27,500 nt of DNA, taken from positions 56,840 through 84,339 of the forward strand of contig NW_014577717.1 in the NCBI RefSeq assembly GCF_000485595.1, given 5' to 3'. The position numbers and the translations under genes are program-made. Position 1 is the first letter of the stretch; each line of letters starts with the position of its first letter. Under the pieces are notes generated by a model. The model was not told where the DNA came from, made no database searches, and was given only the letters and a program-made list of their open reading frames with translations. This document shows, one piece after another, positions 1 through 10,725 of the stretch. Source of the DNA: Priapulus caudatus. Taxonomy: Eukaryota > Priapulida > Priapulimorpha > Priapulimorphida > Priapulidae.

Positions 1-299
1 GGTACACGCACGTGCACGCACGTGCACGCAGGTACACGCACGTACACGCACGTACACGCACGTACACGCACGTACACGCGGGTACACGGAGATACACGCA
101 CGTACACGCGGGTACACGCAGGTACACGCACGTACACGCACGTACACGCACGTACACGCACGTACACGCGGGTACACGGAGATACACGCACGTACACGCA
201 GGTTCACGCATGTACACGCAGGTACACGCACGTACACACAGATACACGCACGCACACGCGGGTACACGCACGTGCACGCGGGTACACGCGCGTACCCCC
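1..299. repeat. 10-bp tandem minisatellite, runs off the left edge
   Basis: The stretch is an array of roughly 30 copies of a 10-bp unit close to GTACACGCAC, with variants such as GTACACGCAG, GTACACGCGG and GATACACGCA. Because 10 is not a multiple of 3, all frames give Arg/Thr/His/Val-rich nonsense peptides. These open frames reflect the repeat and are not genes. The array starts before the window. Confidence 0.95.
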
Positions 300-321
300 A
301 TGCTACACTTTGCGCCCCATA

Positions 322-592
322 GTAGCTGATTTTGTAACGAAATCACTCGCAGTACTTAGCTGATTTCGTGACGAAATCACTCGCAGTAGCTGATTTCGTA
401 ACATAATCAGCTGGGGCGCCAAGTGTAGCATGATTTCGTAACGGAATCACTCGCAGTAGCTGATTTCGTAACGAAATCACTCGCAGTAGTTGATTTCGTA
501 ACGAAATCATTCGCAGTAGTTGATTTCGTAACGAAATCACTCGCAGTAGTTGATTTCGTTACAAAATCGTTTATTTCGTAACATAATCAGTC
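322..592. repeat. 30-bp tandem repeat built on a palindromic core
   Basis: About eight copies of a 30-bp unit are present, each centred on the near-palindrome GATTTCGTAACGAAATC followed by ACTCGCAGTAG and a short link. They form two blocks, 322-411 and 431-592, separated by an inverted copy of the motif TGCTACACTTGGCGCCCC. Both blocks end with the same variant, GTAACATAATCAG. The repeats look like the body of the inverted-repeat element described separately. Confidence 0.9.
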
Positions 593-611
593 ATGCTACA
601 CTTGGTGCCCC
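413..611. mobile_element. 199-bp terminal-inverted-repeat (MITE-like) element
   Basis: The left end GGGGCGCCAAGTGTAGCA (413-430) is mirrored at the right end by TGCTACACTTGGTGCCCC (594-611). Including three further bases inward, the two ends match at 20 of 21 positions as inverted repeats. A third copy of the same terminus lies at 301-318, so a second overlapping or nested copy probably occupies 301-430. The interior is the 30-bp palindromic tandem array. There is no coding potential and no clear target-site duplication, so the superfamily is not assigned. Confidence 0.6.
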
Positions 612-614
612 ATA

Positions 615-1495
615 CGCATGCGGATTGGGAGATATTGAAATTTAGTGCGGGTTTTCGATGAATGCCGAAGTTTCTTCGGGCACATAACTTTTTAGGAAAT
701 TGGCTCCAGAAGTCACTTTACGATCGAAAAATCTGTGTTCTAACGTAGCGGAATATATTCGGGACGTCGAGAAGGGCCCCCAGCTCGATTCGCGTGAGGA
801 TACGCGGCACGGTTTCGGAGGAGATACGGAAAACGACACTTCGGCTCTTATTTATATTATATTATAGATATGTGCTGAGGGTATACAAAAATTTAACACG
901 CCAGTTGTGGAGGCAATATGATGTGTAAATTAGAATATATATCTGTAGATAAGAGCGGATTAAAGGGTGAAATAGGGGGGGGGGATTAAGTGGGTGGTTA
1001 CGTTGGCTAGCCACCCCTTCTATTGGACAAGCAAGGTGTTTCATAAATTGAAAAAAACAATCAAACATATCATAATTATTGCACAATAAAACTTTTGCAT
1101 CGTCCCCTAATTTTTAAGTATTTGCAAGCACCTATCAACCCCTAATTGATAAAAAACGAGCGCGCACGCACACGCACGCATACGCTAACATGAAATCCTG
1201 AAATAATAAGCGACTGCTAACTTTAAATCTTTTCTGGCTTCATCGATCAGCTGTAAACGGAGATCCTGGCACAGAAGCACGCTCTTGCGAACGCATAATC
1301 ACAACACGCAAACACAAACCCACATCTACACTCATACGAACGATATCATACACACGCGCTCACAACACACGTATGCACTCAAACACACACACGCACGCAC
1401 GCACGCGCACGCACACGCACACGCACGCGCACACGCACACGCACAGCACGAACGCACACGCACGACGCACAGCGCATACGCACCGCACACGCACA

Positions 1496-1565
<70 letters not shown>

Positions 1566-4146
1566 TAACACCATTATACGAACCTTGGGTGGCTAGCCAT
1601 CCCCACTGCTAGGCTACCACTTTTCTCATGAATTAAAAAATGCATCGCATGCATGAAAGTAGCACCCTGGGGTTCACTGTATAGTTACCACTGGTCGTTT
1701 GTTTAGAACAGCTTCCTGTGTGTGTTTATGCTGATCTATTATATGCTTCTGAATATCAATGTGGCTTCCTTTCTTCTTCTACAGACCAAATACCTAGCAA
1801 CAGCACATGGTTCAACTCGTCGACTTCACTACACATTTCCACTTCTTCTTAACCTGCGAATCTCTACACAAACCCACAATCCACGAACTCACACGCACCA
1901 CAAACGCACACGCAATCGTGGGATTAGGGTATCACGAACGTACCATTTTTCGCTTGCTGTGAGGTTAAAAAATGAGGTGTTCTCTTAAAAAAATTATTAT
2001 TATGACCATTGTAATTATACAGCTGTATAGGTATTCAAACGGCGTCAAATTCCGCCTCGTGCATTCTCCAATCTCAAAACTTTCTAGAACAGTCCTAGAT
2101 ACCTCTTTTTGATTCGCATATATAGGCCCTACTTTTGGCGCTCGCAACAACACCTCCTTTTTACTGACTTCATTTCTGAAACTTCCACTGAATGGTCGAA
2201 ACGGGTTTGTTTGCGAGGCATACAAATTTGTCGTCGACTAATGTTTAGAAAAAAATTATTGTAATGCGTAATTTTAAAGACATGAATGAAATATAATGAA
2301 TGAGAAAAATACAAACATCGTTTGTGTGTGACTCACCCCACTGAGCGCTACATGCGTACAGGTCAGTCATGTGGCTCAGTGTTGATGAATCTGTAATGGG
2401 CATGTAAAGAGATCTGAACAAACATGATGAAGGTCGGCTGTGAGACAGGTGATCGCAAATCGGCTCCTACATTGACGTTATTATTTGATCGTTAGAGAAG
2501 ATTTCATTCAAAAGGCCGCGTTGAAAGCGTGGCCTTAGAAATTGTTTAGTGATTATTCTCGAATATTTGCTTCACTGCTATGTTAACAGTAAAATAAGTA
2601 TATATATATAAGCCTATACCAATATAGTTTGTATGTGCATGTCCTAACAATCATGAGTTAAACATTACTAAAGTTAAAATGTGCTGCAATGCACGCAATT
2701 ATTACAATACAAGAAGAAAGAAAAGAGATGACGTCTCTCTGTTTATTATGATACTCTTGACCACATACACATATAAAATCATTAACATCTTTACTTACTA
2801 TAATAACATAATAACATTATTACTATACCAATGAAATAGTAAATTAATTGCAACTTTTGATGCCTTAACTAAAAAATATACCGTATAGTAATAATCATAA
2901 TAATGGTTTGCATGTTACAGTTTGTGATCAGCATTAATTCCGATTACAACCCCATTCGCGATTGTGAAATTTTTTGACGCGGGGGCGATTGCCGTGGGTA
3001 ATTGCTTCGCGAAACCAAATTATACGATATAAGACCCGTTCGATGTAGTAATTAACTGAAAATCTGACATTTCCACTTACTATCCACCCCCGACACACCT
3101 GCTGTGGTGATAGTGGACTCGCGTTTTATCTCGACGCAGCTAGCGAATGCTATCGGCAAATGGGTGCACACACGCCATTGAAAGGCGCCGGTAATCATCG
3201 CGGACGCATACAAGGGCGGACTGTGTGTATGACAGTGCATGTTAGCACAGGATGAATCAGGGGTGTAGTAACTGCTGCGCCGTTTGCTCCCTCCAGTGAC
3301 GCCTGTGCCTCAGCAGCCTTTTCGCGGCGCATCAGTTGCTTTCCGGTTGGAAATGCGAGTAGGAGACATTCGCAAGGTAGGTCGAACACTTATCTGCATA
3401 CTCGGTTACGCGACTGTAAAATTACATACCTCGTGTGAATTGGTGTACTGAAATAGGCGTTGTTCTTTATATAAAAAACTGCAACATCAACTATACCGTA
3501 CGTCTGAGTAATATAAAGGCAATATATTAATTTGCTCATTTGCGGGTGTTGAGATGTTTTTAGGTTCATATATTCTACCATGTGTCATCATCGTCGTGCC
3601 CGCGAGATGTCTGGAATTAATTATTGCATTAGTTATGCATGAATAATAAGTTTAAAAAAGTTAAGTACTGTAGATTGATTATTGGCGAAATATGCGTGTG
3701 TGAATTACAGAACAGAGGGTAAGTATAAGACCTGTATTATAATTTGGTTTTTTGAAGTTTTATGAAGCGAAACGAACGAAAATATTGTAGTCATAATCGT
3801 ATAATCGGTGAGAATTATATTATATTAAGAATTTTTGGAATATCTGATAAAATACACCATTATTACGTTGTACCGTATTTCAGGCTTTGATAAGACACTT
3901 CGATGCATTAGATACACACCAGATTTAACAGGTAGTGGTCTGGAAAAAAATGTTGCATAATAGCGCTCTTTACTACCATTATACTTTTTATTATATGCTC
4001 ACTATAATAAAGGCCGCACCTTCACTTTAAATTTGTTACACCTGTAATTCCCTGTAAATTCCCTGTACTTCATAAGCTGTCTTTAATTTTAGCATTAGTT
4101 AGTATGCACTGTACGTATTATGTTATTGCACTGAGGTGTAGAATAG
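615..4146. other. Upstream non-coding region
   Basis: No supportable coding exon was found in this 3.5-kb stretch. It holds the CA-rich repeat listed separately, a G-run at about 976-984, and AT-rich sequence. The part from about 2930 to 3376 is richer in CpG than its surroundings and ends in a good splice-donor context (CGCAAG followed by GTAGGT at 3377). It could therefore contain a promoter and a 5' untranslated exon of the navigator-like gene, but this is only a possibility. Short open frames on both strands are of random size. Confidence 0.4.
1383..1562. repeat. (AC)n / ACGC microsatellite
   Basis: A GC-containing ACGC/ACAC tract passes into a pure AC dinucleotide run at about 1497-1562. 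The open frames here (poly-Thr-His on plus, poly-Cys-Val on minus) are repeat artefacts. Confidence 0.97.
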
Positions 4147-4153
4147 GTAACAT

Positions 4154-4510
4154 CCCATTTCGCCTATACTCCCATGTCGTCTACTCTCAGAATCGGCAAT
4201 ATTCCCATTTCGCCTACTCGCATATACTAATGTATTTTTTATTTTTGTCAAGTCGTGTTCTCATGTTTTCTTCTGGTTCTAGCTGTAGTCTATGTATGCC
4301 AATCAAAACCATATTTTTGTTGGTGACCATATATTTGTCACTAAATGATTATTTAGTGAACAAACCGATCGTAGACGAAATGGGAATGTCGTAGATTTTA
4401 AGCGTAGAAGAATTAGGAGTAGGCGAAATGGGTGTAGGCCAAATGGAAATTTTGCTGTAGGCGAAATAGGAATTTTGCCGTAGGCGAAATGGGAGTAGGC
4501 CAAACGGGAA
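4154..4510. repeat. Inverted-repeat element made of GTAGGCGAAATGGGA units
   Basis: On the left (4154-4225), units of the type CCCATTTCGCCTA occur in plus orientation. On the right (4370-4510), at least five reverse-complement units occur, such as GTAGGCGAAATGGGA and GTAGGCCAAATGG. The two halves can fold on each other around an AT-rich centre. TAACAT occurs just outside both ends (4148-4153 and 4511-4516), which may be a remnant of a target duplication. No coding capacity is visible. The structure suggests a MITE or foldback element of unassigned type. Confidence 0.7.
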
Positions 4511-4883
4511 TAACATGTATATGCCGTACTGTAACTAGACATTTTTATCCATAATAATATATCCGTTTCACAGTCCTTCAGTTTATAGGATACAACACGG
4601 TATATATTTGGAGACATTTTCGTTGAGAAACAAAATGCTGCCGATAAGCCACGAAATACGTTACCTAAGTTGGTATAATAGTAAAAAAATTTGCATAGGT
4701 GTGCATAGTAGTGAAACTTTAATTAGAGCGATTGTCTACGCGGGTACTCATCACCCACATAATTTTTTGATAAAAATATTAATGATAAAAGACCGCTTTC
4801 ACGACCGGTTTACATTTCATCGATGTTTTTGGTATCTGTCAGTTTACAGGAAAATAGTACGAAGTTTTCTTAAGAAGACGACA

Positions 4884-4961
4884 ATGGCACCCGGTAAGTT
4901 CAAGCCGTCCATCAACTCTTGGGTCGAAACACCTTCATGGGCAAACGAAAAACTATCGCAG
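4884..4961 (+). CDS. Navigator-like gene, putative first coding exon
   Basis: This 26-codon exon starts at an ATG in a strong context (ACAATGG, A at -3 and G at +4) and ends at an excellent donor (CAG before GTAAGC). The peptide begins MAPGKFKPSINSW and ends ANEKLSQ. It closes in phase 0, matching the next exon. The reading frame is also open upstream to 4608, and a possible acceptor (TTTACAG, ending at 4848) could mark the real 5' border, making the upstream part untranslated or coding. It has no recognisable domain. Its assignment to the gene comes from the donor, the phase and its position, so an entirely different 5' structure is possible. Confidence 0.45.
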
Positions 4962-5343
4962 GTAAGCGTGTACGTACCATTGGAGACTGTATCTACTGCG
5001 GGTATAGTACACGATATTTTAAAACGATTGGAAACGTTTAAATTTTACAATGGCAATTTTTAATCAGACGTGCTATATTAAATAACATAGGAACATTCTT
5101 CTCTAATGCTAGGCTCTTCTGTTAATATTTATACACGAGAACGTCCCTGCACGTTGCCCGTTTTGTGATAGGATTGCATAGATTGCCTATTTCAACTAAA
5201 AAGTAGCGCCGCATTTTTATAGTCACTGCATGTTCCCTACCACTTCGCAAGAAAATCCGGGTTATGTTTTGGGTCGACGACGCGCGCACGCGCGCGCGCG
5301 TGTGCGTGTGGGTGTGGGTGTGTGAGGTGGGGTGGGGGGTCTC

Positions 5344-5391
<48 letters not shown>

Positions 5392-5493
5392 GTGTGTGTG
5401 TGTGTTGAAGCAACGAATAGATTGTTACCTGTACAGTTATACTACCTAATTGCTACTACTATATTATAATAGGATTAGCACGGTTGATTGCAG
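4962..5493 (+). other. Intron between the first two exons
   Basis: Intron with a GT donor at 4962 and a TTGCAG acceptor at 5493. It contains the GT microsatellite at about 5281-5405, which is the source of the Val-Cys-rich open frame here. Confidence 0.5.
5281..5405. repeat. (GT)n microsatellite with GCGC leader
   Basis: A CGCGCG/GTGTGG lead-in is followed by a GT dinucleotide run with one TT interruption. It lies in the first intron of the navigator-like gene. Confidence 0.97.
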
Positions 5494-5610
5494 GCTGTTG
5501 ATGAGGTGAGAGGCATCTACACACGTGGACGCATGCGTATCGGGGCAGTACCGAAACCTATAAGCACGCAGACTGTTACCGGGCCTGACACGGCCACTAA
5601 CGCGTACAAG
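5494..5610 (+). CDS. Navigator-like gene, exon for basic leader with VPKP motif
   Basis: This exon has 39 codons, phase 0 at both ends, between the acceptor GATTGCAG and the donor AAG before GTAATT. The peptide runs from AVDEVRGIYT through RMRIGAVPKPIS to ATNAYK. The basic segment RMRIGAVPKPIS resembles, as recalled, the KMKSGLPKPV segment that precedes the CH domain in vertebrate NAV2, and it sits at the same place relative to the CH domain here. That position and similarity are the main reasons for joining this exon to the CH exons 3.7 kb downstream. The frame stays open beyond the donor to 5715, so intron retention would add a short tail. Confidence 0.65.
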
Positions 5611-5941
5611 GTAATTAAACCATTAGCCCACACCGAGATGCTAATCTATACATTGGCAGAAGGAAAACTAATCTTAGTTCGTTCTAACAAAATGCCTAAT
5701 TGCACCGGTAATTAATATATTTTGGCTCACATGTCTAAGAGCTCTACCCTGCGCATGTATAACCACGAGAAATTTGCCCTAGTCTGGAATAGGATAGGTG
5801 ACTCTGTGAGTAATGTAGATTTTTTGCCACATGAAATGGTATAAATTGTAGTGAAGTACGTAATGGTCAGGTTCAACGAAAGGTCGACCTGAAATTTGTT
5901 GTACCCAAGACCTTTTGTTCTTGTTCTTATATACGTGCAAT

Positions 5942-5974
<33 letters not shown>

Positions 5975-5975
5975 G

Positions 5976-6024
<49 letters not shown>

Positions 6025-9000
6025 AAACACAAACACAGGGGGGTTTCATAAGGTTCGTTTTGGGATAAAGGCAGCTTGAACGCGGCTAAACGTCGGCTAA
6101 TCTTTAGAAATGGCCGATAACAAGAATTCTGTTCAAAGGAGAAGCTAACATGAAAATTGCTACATTTTAAGCTGTCAGTCGAAGGTTGGCTGTAATTGAT
6201 GTTAATTTTGCTGCCACTGCGTATCATGTCAAACTGGTCCCCCAACTGTCTCGTGACTTCCAATCCAAGGTCTAGCTGCGTTTATGGGTGGTTCTAATGT
6301 ATAGAAGAAGAATATAACAGAAACGAATTTCAAAACTCGCTATGCCACCACTAGACTGAAGGGTTTCACATGTTCTCAATTATTAGAAAATATTTGGTGT
6401 GGCCTAGCAAATTTAGGGTGATTTCACAGTCCTTGATGAAACAAACCACACGCAACAGGAATTTACTGAGCACAGTCATGAAAGATATCTATTTAGGTGT
6501 TTGAATTAGTTTAGTTTTGTGCTCGGATTTCATTTTCTGAGAAAACGGCTACGTGACAAAATGCATCTAAGGCGCGTCATTGTGCGATATAAAGTCTGCA
6601 CGTCTAGAGCGAAGTATCGCTTAAAATTAGTCCACTTTCTATCTACACTTTATCTACTGATCGTGTATTTTCGTGCATTTGCAGACCCTCATCTCTCGTA
6701 TATACTATATTTTATAATGAAAGGATACTCATTCATAGCATTTTTGTGTTACTCTGCTGTATTTTATAACTAAAAGAAATTACGTTGGGTATTAACCTAG
6801 ATAACAGTCAATGGAGAAGCTCTGCATTCGAAATTGAACGCAGAAAAACACGATATGCTGCCGTAGCGGTGGCGCGCATGCTCAGAAGATTAATTCATCA
6901 AACTAGACGTTGTACGCATTGGTTGACGCCATTCGTGAACATATTGTACATTTTAATAATCGATATTTTGCCGAATTATTTTGCATACGCTATTTTATAA
7001 GTTTGCCTGAATATTACATAACCTCTTTAACTCTATATATTGTTATTTCTGTTATAAAATATCAGAGAGGGTCGAGCGATACTGCCGGGAAATTCATTTT
7101 ATATCAATGTCAAATGGCTATGAAGAATTATAACAATCACATACTGGAATTTACAAGGTTTCATTAGATTAGTCGAGCTCGCTCTTACATTATGGTTGCC
7201 ACTGACTACTCAAATATGTAATGGGTGCCGGTAAAACGCGATATTTCGAGAGGAAAGGTATTGCTGCTAGTTTTATTAACGTATGTCCTTGTCGAACGCA
7301 TAATATATCGTATTATAGCGTGTTGCGTGGGATTTCACTGGCAGATTCGACAGTTAAATAATTATATTGGCTGCTATGCGAGGTCTTTAATGTCGAAGAA
7401 CCTGACAAGCGAAAATTGCTAAACAGTATTCTTAAACATAGCGTGAGATGCGGTTTTATATAGATAGCATGAAGGGTCTGCCATTAATGGATGTAGTCGC
7501 GGAAAACTTTAATCGAGAGTCCCGTGCGGCAGTTTAATCATAAAACGAGCATGGTGTGTAGGCCTGCGCGGTGCCAACGTCATCAACGGTCCAAACATGA
7601 CGACTCGTTTTGAATGTCAGTAATTTTACACTCTGGTTTCAAGTGTGGATTTAAGTGTTTTGTACCGTGAAGCACCTGTCAAGGTCACTGTAGTGTTTGC
7701 AGTATTTTTATTACGCCAAGCCGAGCATTCAAAGCGCCGATTGAGCATGTAATCATCGTTATAGAAAGACCCCGTCCTACCCTACAGTTTTAATCTGAAC
7801 ACAGGTGCGCATTCAAGCGTAACGCACTATCGCTTGAATTTCTACCCAAAAATTATCGCATGCGGAACCAAGTGAAAAATTGCACTCAATTAAATTATGC
7901 CAAACGAAATCATTGCTGAAGTTTTGTAACCGTGGAAACGAATGCTTGGCGCGTGGGGGCGGCACGTACGGCTCTATGTGCTCTCGTAGTATCATTCTTA
8001 ATGTGTTTGTTATGTCGCAGATCCAACAGCTTCTAGAAATTTAATTACAGAGTACACTTATAGCAGCCGATCTCTGCAATCTGTATTATCTGGCTCGTAG
8101 TGGAGTGACAGAACTGCCGCGCAGGTCAGAGACATCGCCGCGGTACGTCCTGATGCGAGAATAAGTAGCGAAATCGCAGGCGCCCGAGTCATTCACTCGA
8201 GTTTCTAGTCGAGCGTACGACGTCACCATTATCGCTAATCGGTAGTTTATTATTGTTTTTAGTTGGACACCATCCGCTAACGTAGCTGCGCCTATATGAT
8301 TGCTTTAAGCACAGTAACTGTCATTAGGAAATAGAACCCCTAGAATCTGTGACAGTCTTACCTAGCACGGTGGGTGCACGTCATGTATAAGTAACAGACA
8401 GATCGAGCGGGTACACGTGGTTGAGAGAGTAGCCACTTGCACGGCATTTCCTGATGCCTTGAGCAGACTGGCGCATATTACAAGCCCACCGCAAACTCGA
8501 TTAGGGAAATCGTATTGGATCAGCAGAAAAAACCTGCCATATCCATGTTTATGAGCCCTGGTGTTCACCGTTGCTACTAAAGTTATGTCTGCCAAGCATT
8601 AAACAACGGTGGATTCCAAATGAGCCTGTTGACTTAACAGCCGTAACACACGAATACATACTATTACTTCTATAACTACTTTTAATAAGTTCGTAGTCAA
8701 GAAGTTATTGGCGCAGCTGTACGTGTTCGTATAGCAAATATTTCCATTCTAATGTAACAAAGATTCGCTGTGCTTGTATGCAAACGTTACCCGTGAAATT
8801 GAGTTCACCACACGATCCATGGCACGCTAATAAAACTGTCAACACGGAACTAACGATGTCAACTACCTCAAGAAATCCAGGTTAGCTTCTATCATTTGCT
8901 CTCTGTCACACATCAGCCTTTGTGACTTCCACTCGTCTCGTCATTGCTGGCACACGTTCGTTCGAAAGGTCCAACGATGACACGGTGGAGCGGTAAAGTC

Positions 9001-9297
9001 ATTTCTTGCGTTCTCGCGTATACTAGCCTACTTATACGCGTGCTACCATGAACGTGCCAGCGCATACATAGGTTCAGGGTGCTATCGATAACGGTAGACT
9101 TGGCCTCGTGCAGCGTCTATGTTGTTGTGTGTGGTTCCACGAGTTTATATCCCTGTTTTTATAAGTGCGTCATCTTTAAAATAGACGTTATCATTTCTGA
9201 TCTGCGTATCTGCGTGTATGGTGGCTTCAGTGCTGTCTACCGTGTTGCTGATGGCTTCGCCACGTCATTCACTCCATCCGCGCTCTGTCATTCGCAG
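5611..9297 (+). other. Large intron before the CH-domain exons
   Basis: This is a 3.7-kb intron. Apart from the AC-rich microsatellite at about 5941-6036, I see no repeat family or exon with good borders on both sides. A donor-like CCAG/GTTAGC occurs at about 8880, but its phase does not fit the next exon. The open frame 9079-9297 simply runs through the polypyrimidine tract into the CH exon. Confidence 0.5.
5941..6036. repeat. (AC)n / (GC)n microsatellite
   Basis: Alternating GCGCGC and ACACAC blocks end in ACAAACAC units. The minus-strand open frames crossing it are Cys/Val artefacts. Confidence 0.97.
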
Positions 9298-9412
9298 GCG
9301 CACGCTAGCTGGATCGGTGAGCTACTCAGGAAGCACGAGTTGAGACCCATCTCTGACCTGTGTGCCAGCGTGAAAGATGGGAGCTTCCTTCCAAGAGTGC
9401 TTGAGATTATAA
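9298..9412 (+). CDS. Navigator-like gene, CH domain part 1
   Basis: This exon encodes 38 residues plus one base, from acceptor TCATTCGCAG to donor ATAA before GTGAGT. The peptide starts AHASWIGELLRKHEL and continues DLCASVKDGSFLPRVLEII. This is the first third of a CH domain: the helix-A Trp (SWIGELL), then the DL...DG..L..LLEII pattern typical of CH helix C. It lines up without gaps with the start of the NAV2 CH domain as recalled (helix-A Trp, DL, DG). CH domains bind actin or other cytoskeletal partners; the single navigator CH domain occurs only in long isoforms. The phase-1 end (one base, A) joins CG of the next exon to give Thr. Confidence 0.9.
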
Positions 9413-9536
9413 GTGAGTAGATTTGGCGTGAACAGTATTATCGTGAAGAATAAGAAAACACGTATAGTACATTCCTTTTATGCCAAATGTCTCATTATTA
9501 TACATGGTTAGCATATTAGCTTATAGCATTTTACTT

Positions 9537-9538
<2 letters not shown>

Positions 9539-9598
<60 letters not shown>
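9539..9598. repeat. (AC)n microsatellite
   Basis: A pure AC run of about 60 bp in the intron between the first and second CH exons. Confidence 0.98.
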
Positions 9599-9599
<1 letters not shown>

Positions 9600-9788
9600 A
9601 ACGAGGAGATCGCGTGTGTATGGGGAAAGCGGTTTAGAATCGTGACCGGGTGCGTGGATGAGGAGGGGAGGGGGTAGCAGGAGGAAAAAAACGACAATTA
9701 GGAGCAAGACATCAGGAAACAACTGTTGGACAACATATTTAATGGAATTGTAACTACGCGCAAAAATGTCGTCCGACTTGCATTTCAG

Positions 9789-9914
9789 CGTATGAGAAGG
9801 TTCCTAACATAGAGCACAGTCCGTTAGTGCACACACAGAAAGTTCTCAACATACACAAGTGTCTAGTATTCCTGCGGCAAAGGACAATTGATCTAGAGGG
9901 AGTCACTACGGAAG
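9789..9914 (+). CDS. Navigator-like gene, CH domain part 2
   Basis: This 126-nt exon runs from acceptor GCATTTCAG to donor GAAG before GTAACT, with phase 1 at both ends. The peptide begins YEKVPNIEH and contains KVLNIHKCLVFLRQ and IDLEGVTTE. The pattern NI..CL.FL....I...GV is the CH-domain core (helices E and F), closest to the navigator version with NI.ACL.FL and a GL/GV.AE turn. Upstream in-frame sequence is intronic; the phase-1 entry is demanded by the preceding donor and is satisfied. The family assignment is firm for CH and good for navigator. Other single-CH proteins are the only realistic alternative. Confidence 0.92.
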
Positions 9915-10202
9915 GTAACTTGCATTTTCGTTTATCGTTCTTGCTCTCCCGGGTCATAAAGTTATTTTGCCAGCCTCATGAATTTTTTAATATGGAAAGA
10001 ATTTACCAGCCGTATTCCAAGCTTATCATGCCTTTGTTTAAATAAAAACCGCATAGTCGACTTAGTTTGGTATCGACGGAGATTTAGATCGTAATCGGTT
10101 AACAAACGTCATAAAGTATATAATTCGTTGGGTGTATTTATTGTTAAGCACGCCTATTGGTCTTCTCTCACACGAATTAATAAGTATAAATAAATGAATG
10201 AA

Positions 10203-10204
<2 letters not shown>

Positions 10205-10253
<49 letters not shown>

Positions 10254-10325
10254 GGGGTTAAAAATAATGACAAACAATTTTGTCATTGTTAACCACTGAT
10301 ATATATATATATATATATATATATG
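10205..10325. repeat. (AT)n microsatellite split by a small insertion
   Basis: A run of AT dinucleotides at 10205-10251 resumes at 10299-10325. The 47-bp gap is the micro-MITE described next. The flanking AT arrays would originally have been one tract. Confidence 0.95.
10252..10298. mobile_element. 47-bp hAT-like micro-MITE inside an AT tract
   Basis: The sequence is an almost complete foldback. The left arm is CGGGGGTTAAAAATAATGAC; the right arm, read in reverse complement, begins CAGTGGTTAACAATGAC. The ends and the AATGACAAA core match the 56-bp element at 26771-26826, so both belong to one family. ATATATAT flanks both sides, compatible with an 8-bp target duplication, although this is uninformative inside an AT repeat. 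There is no coding capacity. Confidence 0.6.
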
Positions 10326-10388
10326 CATGTATGTATTCACTTATGTATTTATTTATTTACTTGTGTGTATATATGTCACATCGTACAG

Positions 10389-10453
10389 ATGTTGCAAATG
10401 GAGACGTAACTGCAATACTGGCATTGTTCCACAACGTCCGACTACTCTACGAC
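10389..10453 (+). CDS. Navigator-like gene, CH domain part 3
   Basis: This 65-nt exon runs from acceptor CATCGTACAG to donor GAC before GTAAGC. It completes an Asp codon with the last base of the previous exon and then encodes VANGDVTAILALFHNVRLLYD less its last residue, ending LLYD. It is the C-terminal CH helix: the D..NGD..AIL.LF...R pattern matches the navigator consensus NGN.KAIL.LF..LSR closely, more so than other CH classes. Phase changes from 1 at entry to 0 at exit. Together the three exons give a complete CH domain of about 100 residues with no insertion. Confidence 0.92.
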
Positions 10454-10725
10454 GTAAGCACCGTCTTCATCTGCTATGTATTTTATTTTAGAATGCTGCT
10501 GTTTTGTTTTTAACCAACATTTCCATCATACCATCATTTTGGAAAAATTTTAAAAGACATATTGCTGAAAACGAATTTGCATGTATCATCGTATTTAAAC
10601 ATGCATGTATACTTATCATTAGCATTTTTAGGTAGCATTACATGCGTGTGGGTTGGACGTTTCGATGGGGGTATTTAAATTATTGCTTTGTTCAGTGCTA
10701 ATGTTTTCGTGTTGCTTTTTCTCAG

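Noticed and set aside
322-592. Regularly spaced palindromic repeats resembling a CRISPR array
   Set aside because: The period is a constant 30 bp with no unique spacers, and the surroundings are eukaryotic.
1006-1598. Inverted copies of GGGTGGCTAGCC about 580 bp apart
   Set aside because: Only 12 bp, the core GGCTAGCC is itself palindromic, and there is no further terminal similarity or duplication.
5727-6263. 178-codon minus-strand open frame
   Set aside because: Its middle is translated AC/GT microsatellite and the flanks show no domain or splice logic.
9079-9297. Open frame extending the first CH exon upstream
   Set aside because: It runs through a polypyrimidine tract and acceptor; the CH homology begins only after the acceptor at 9297.
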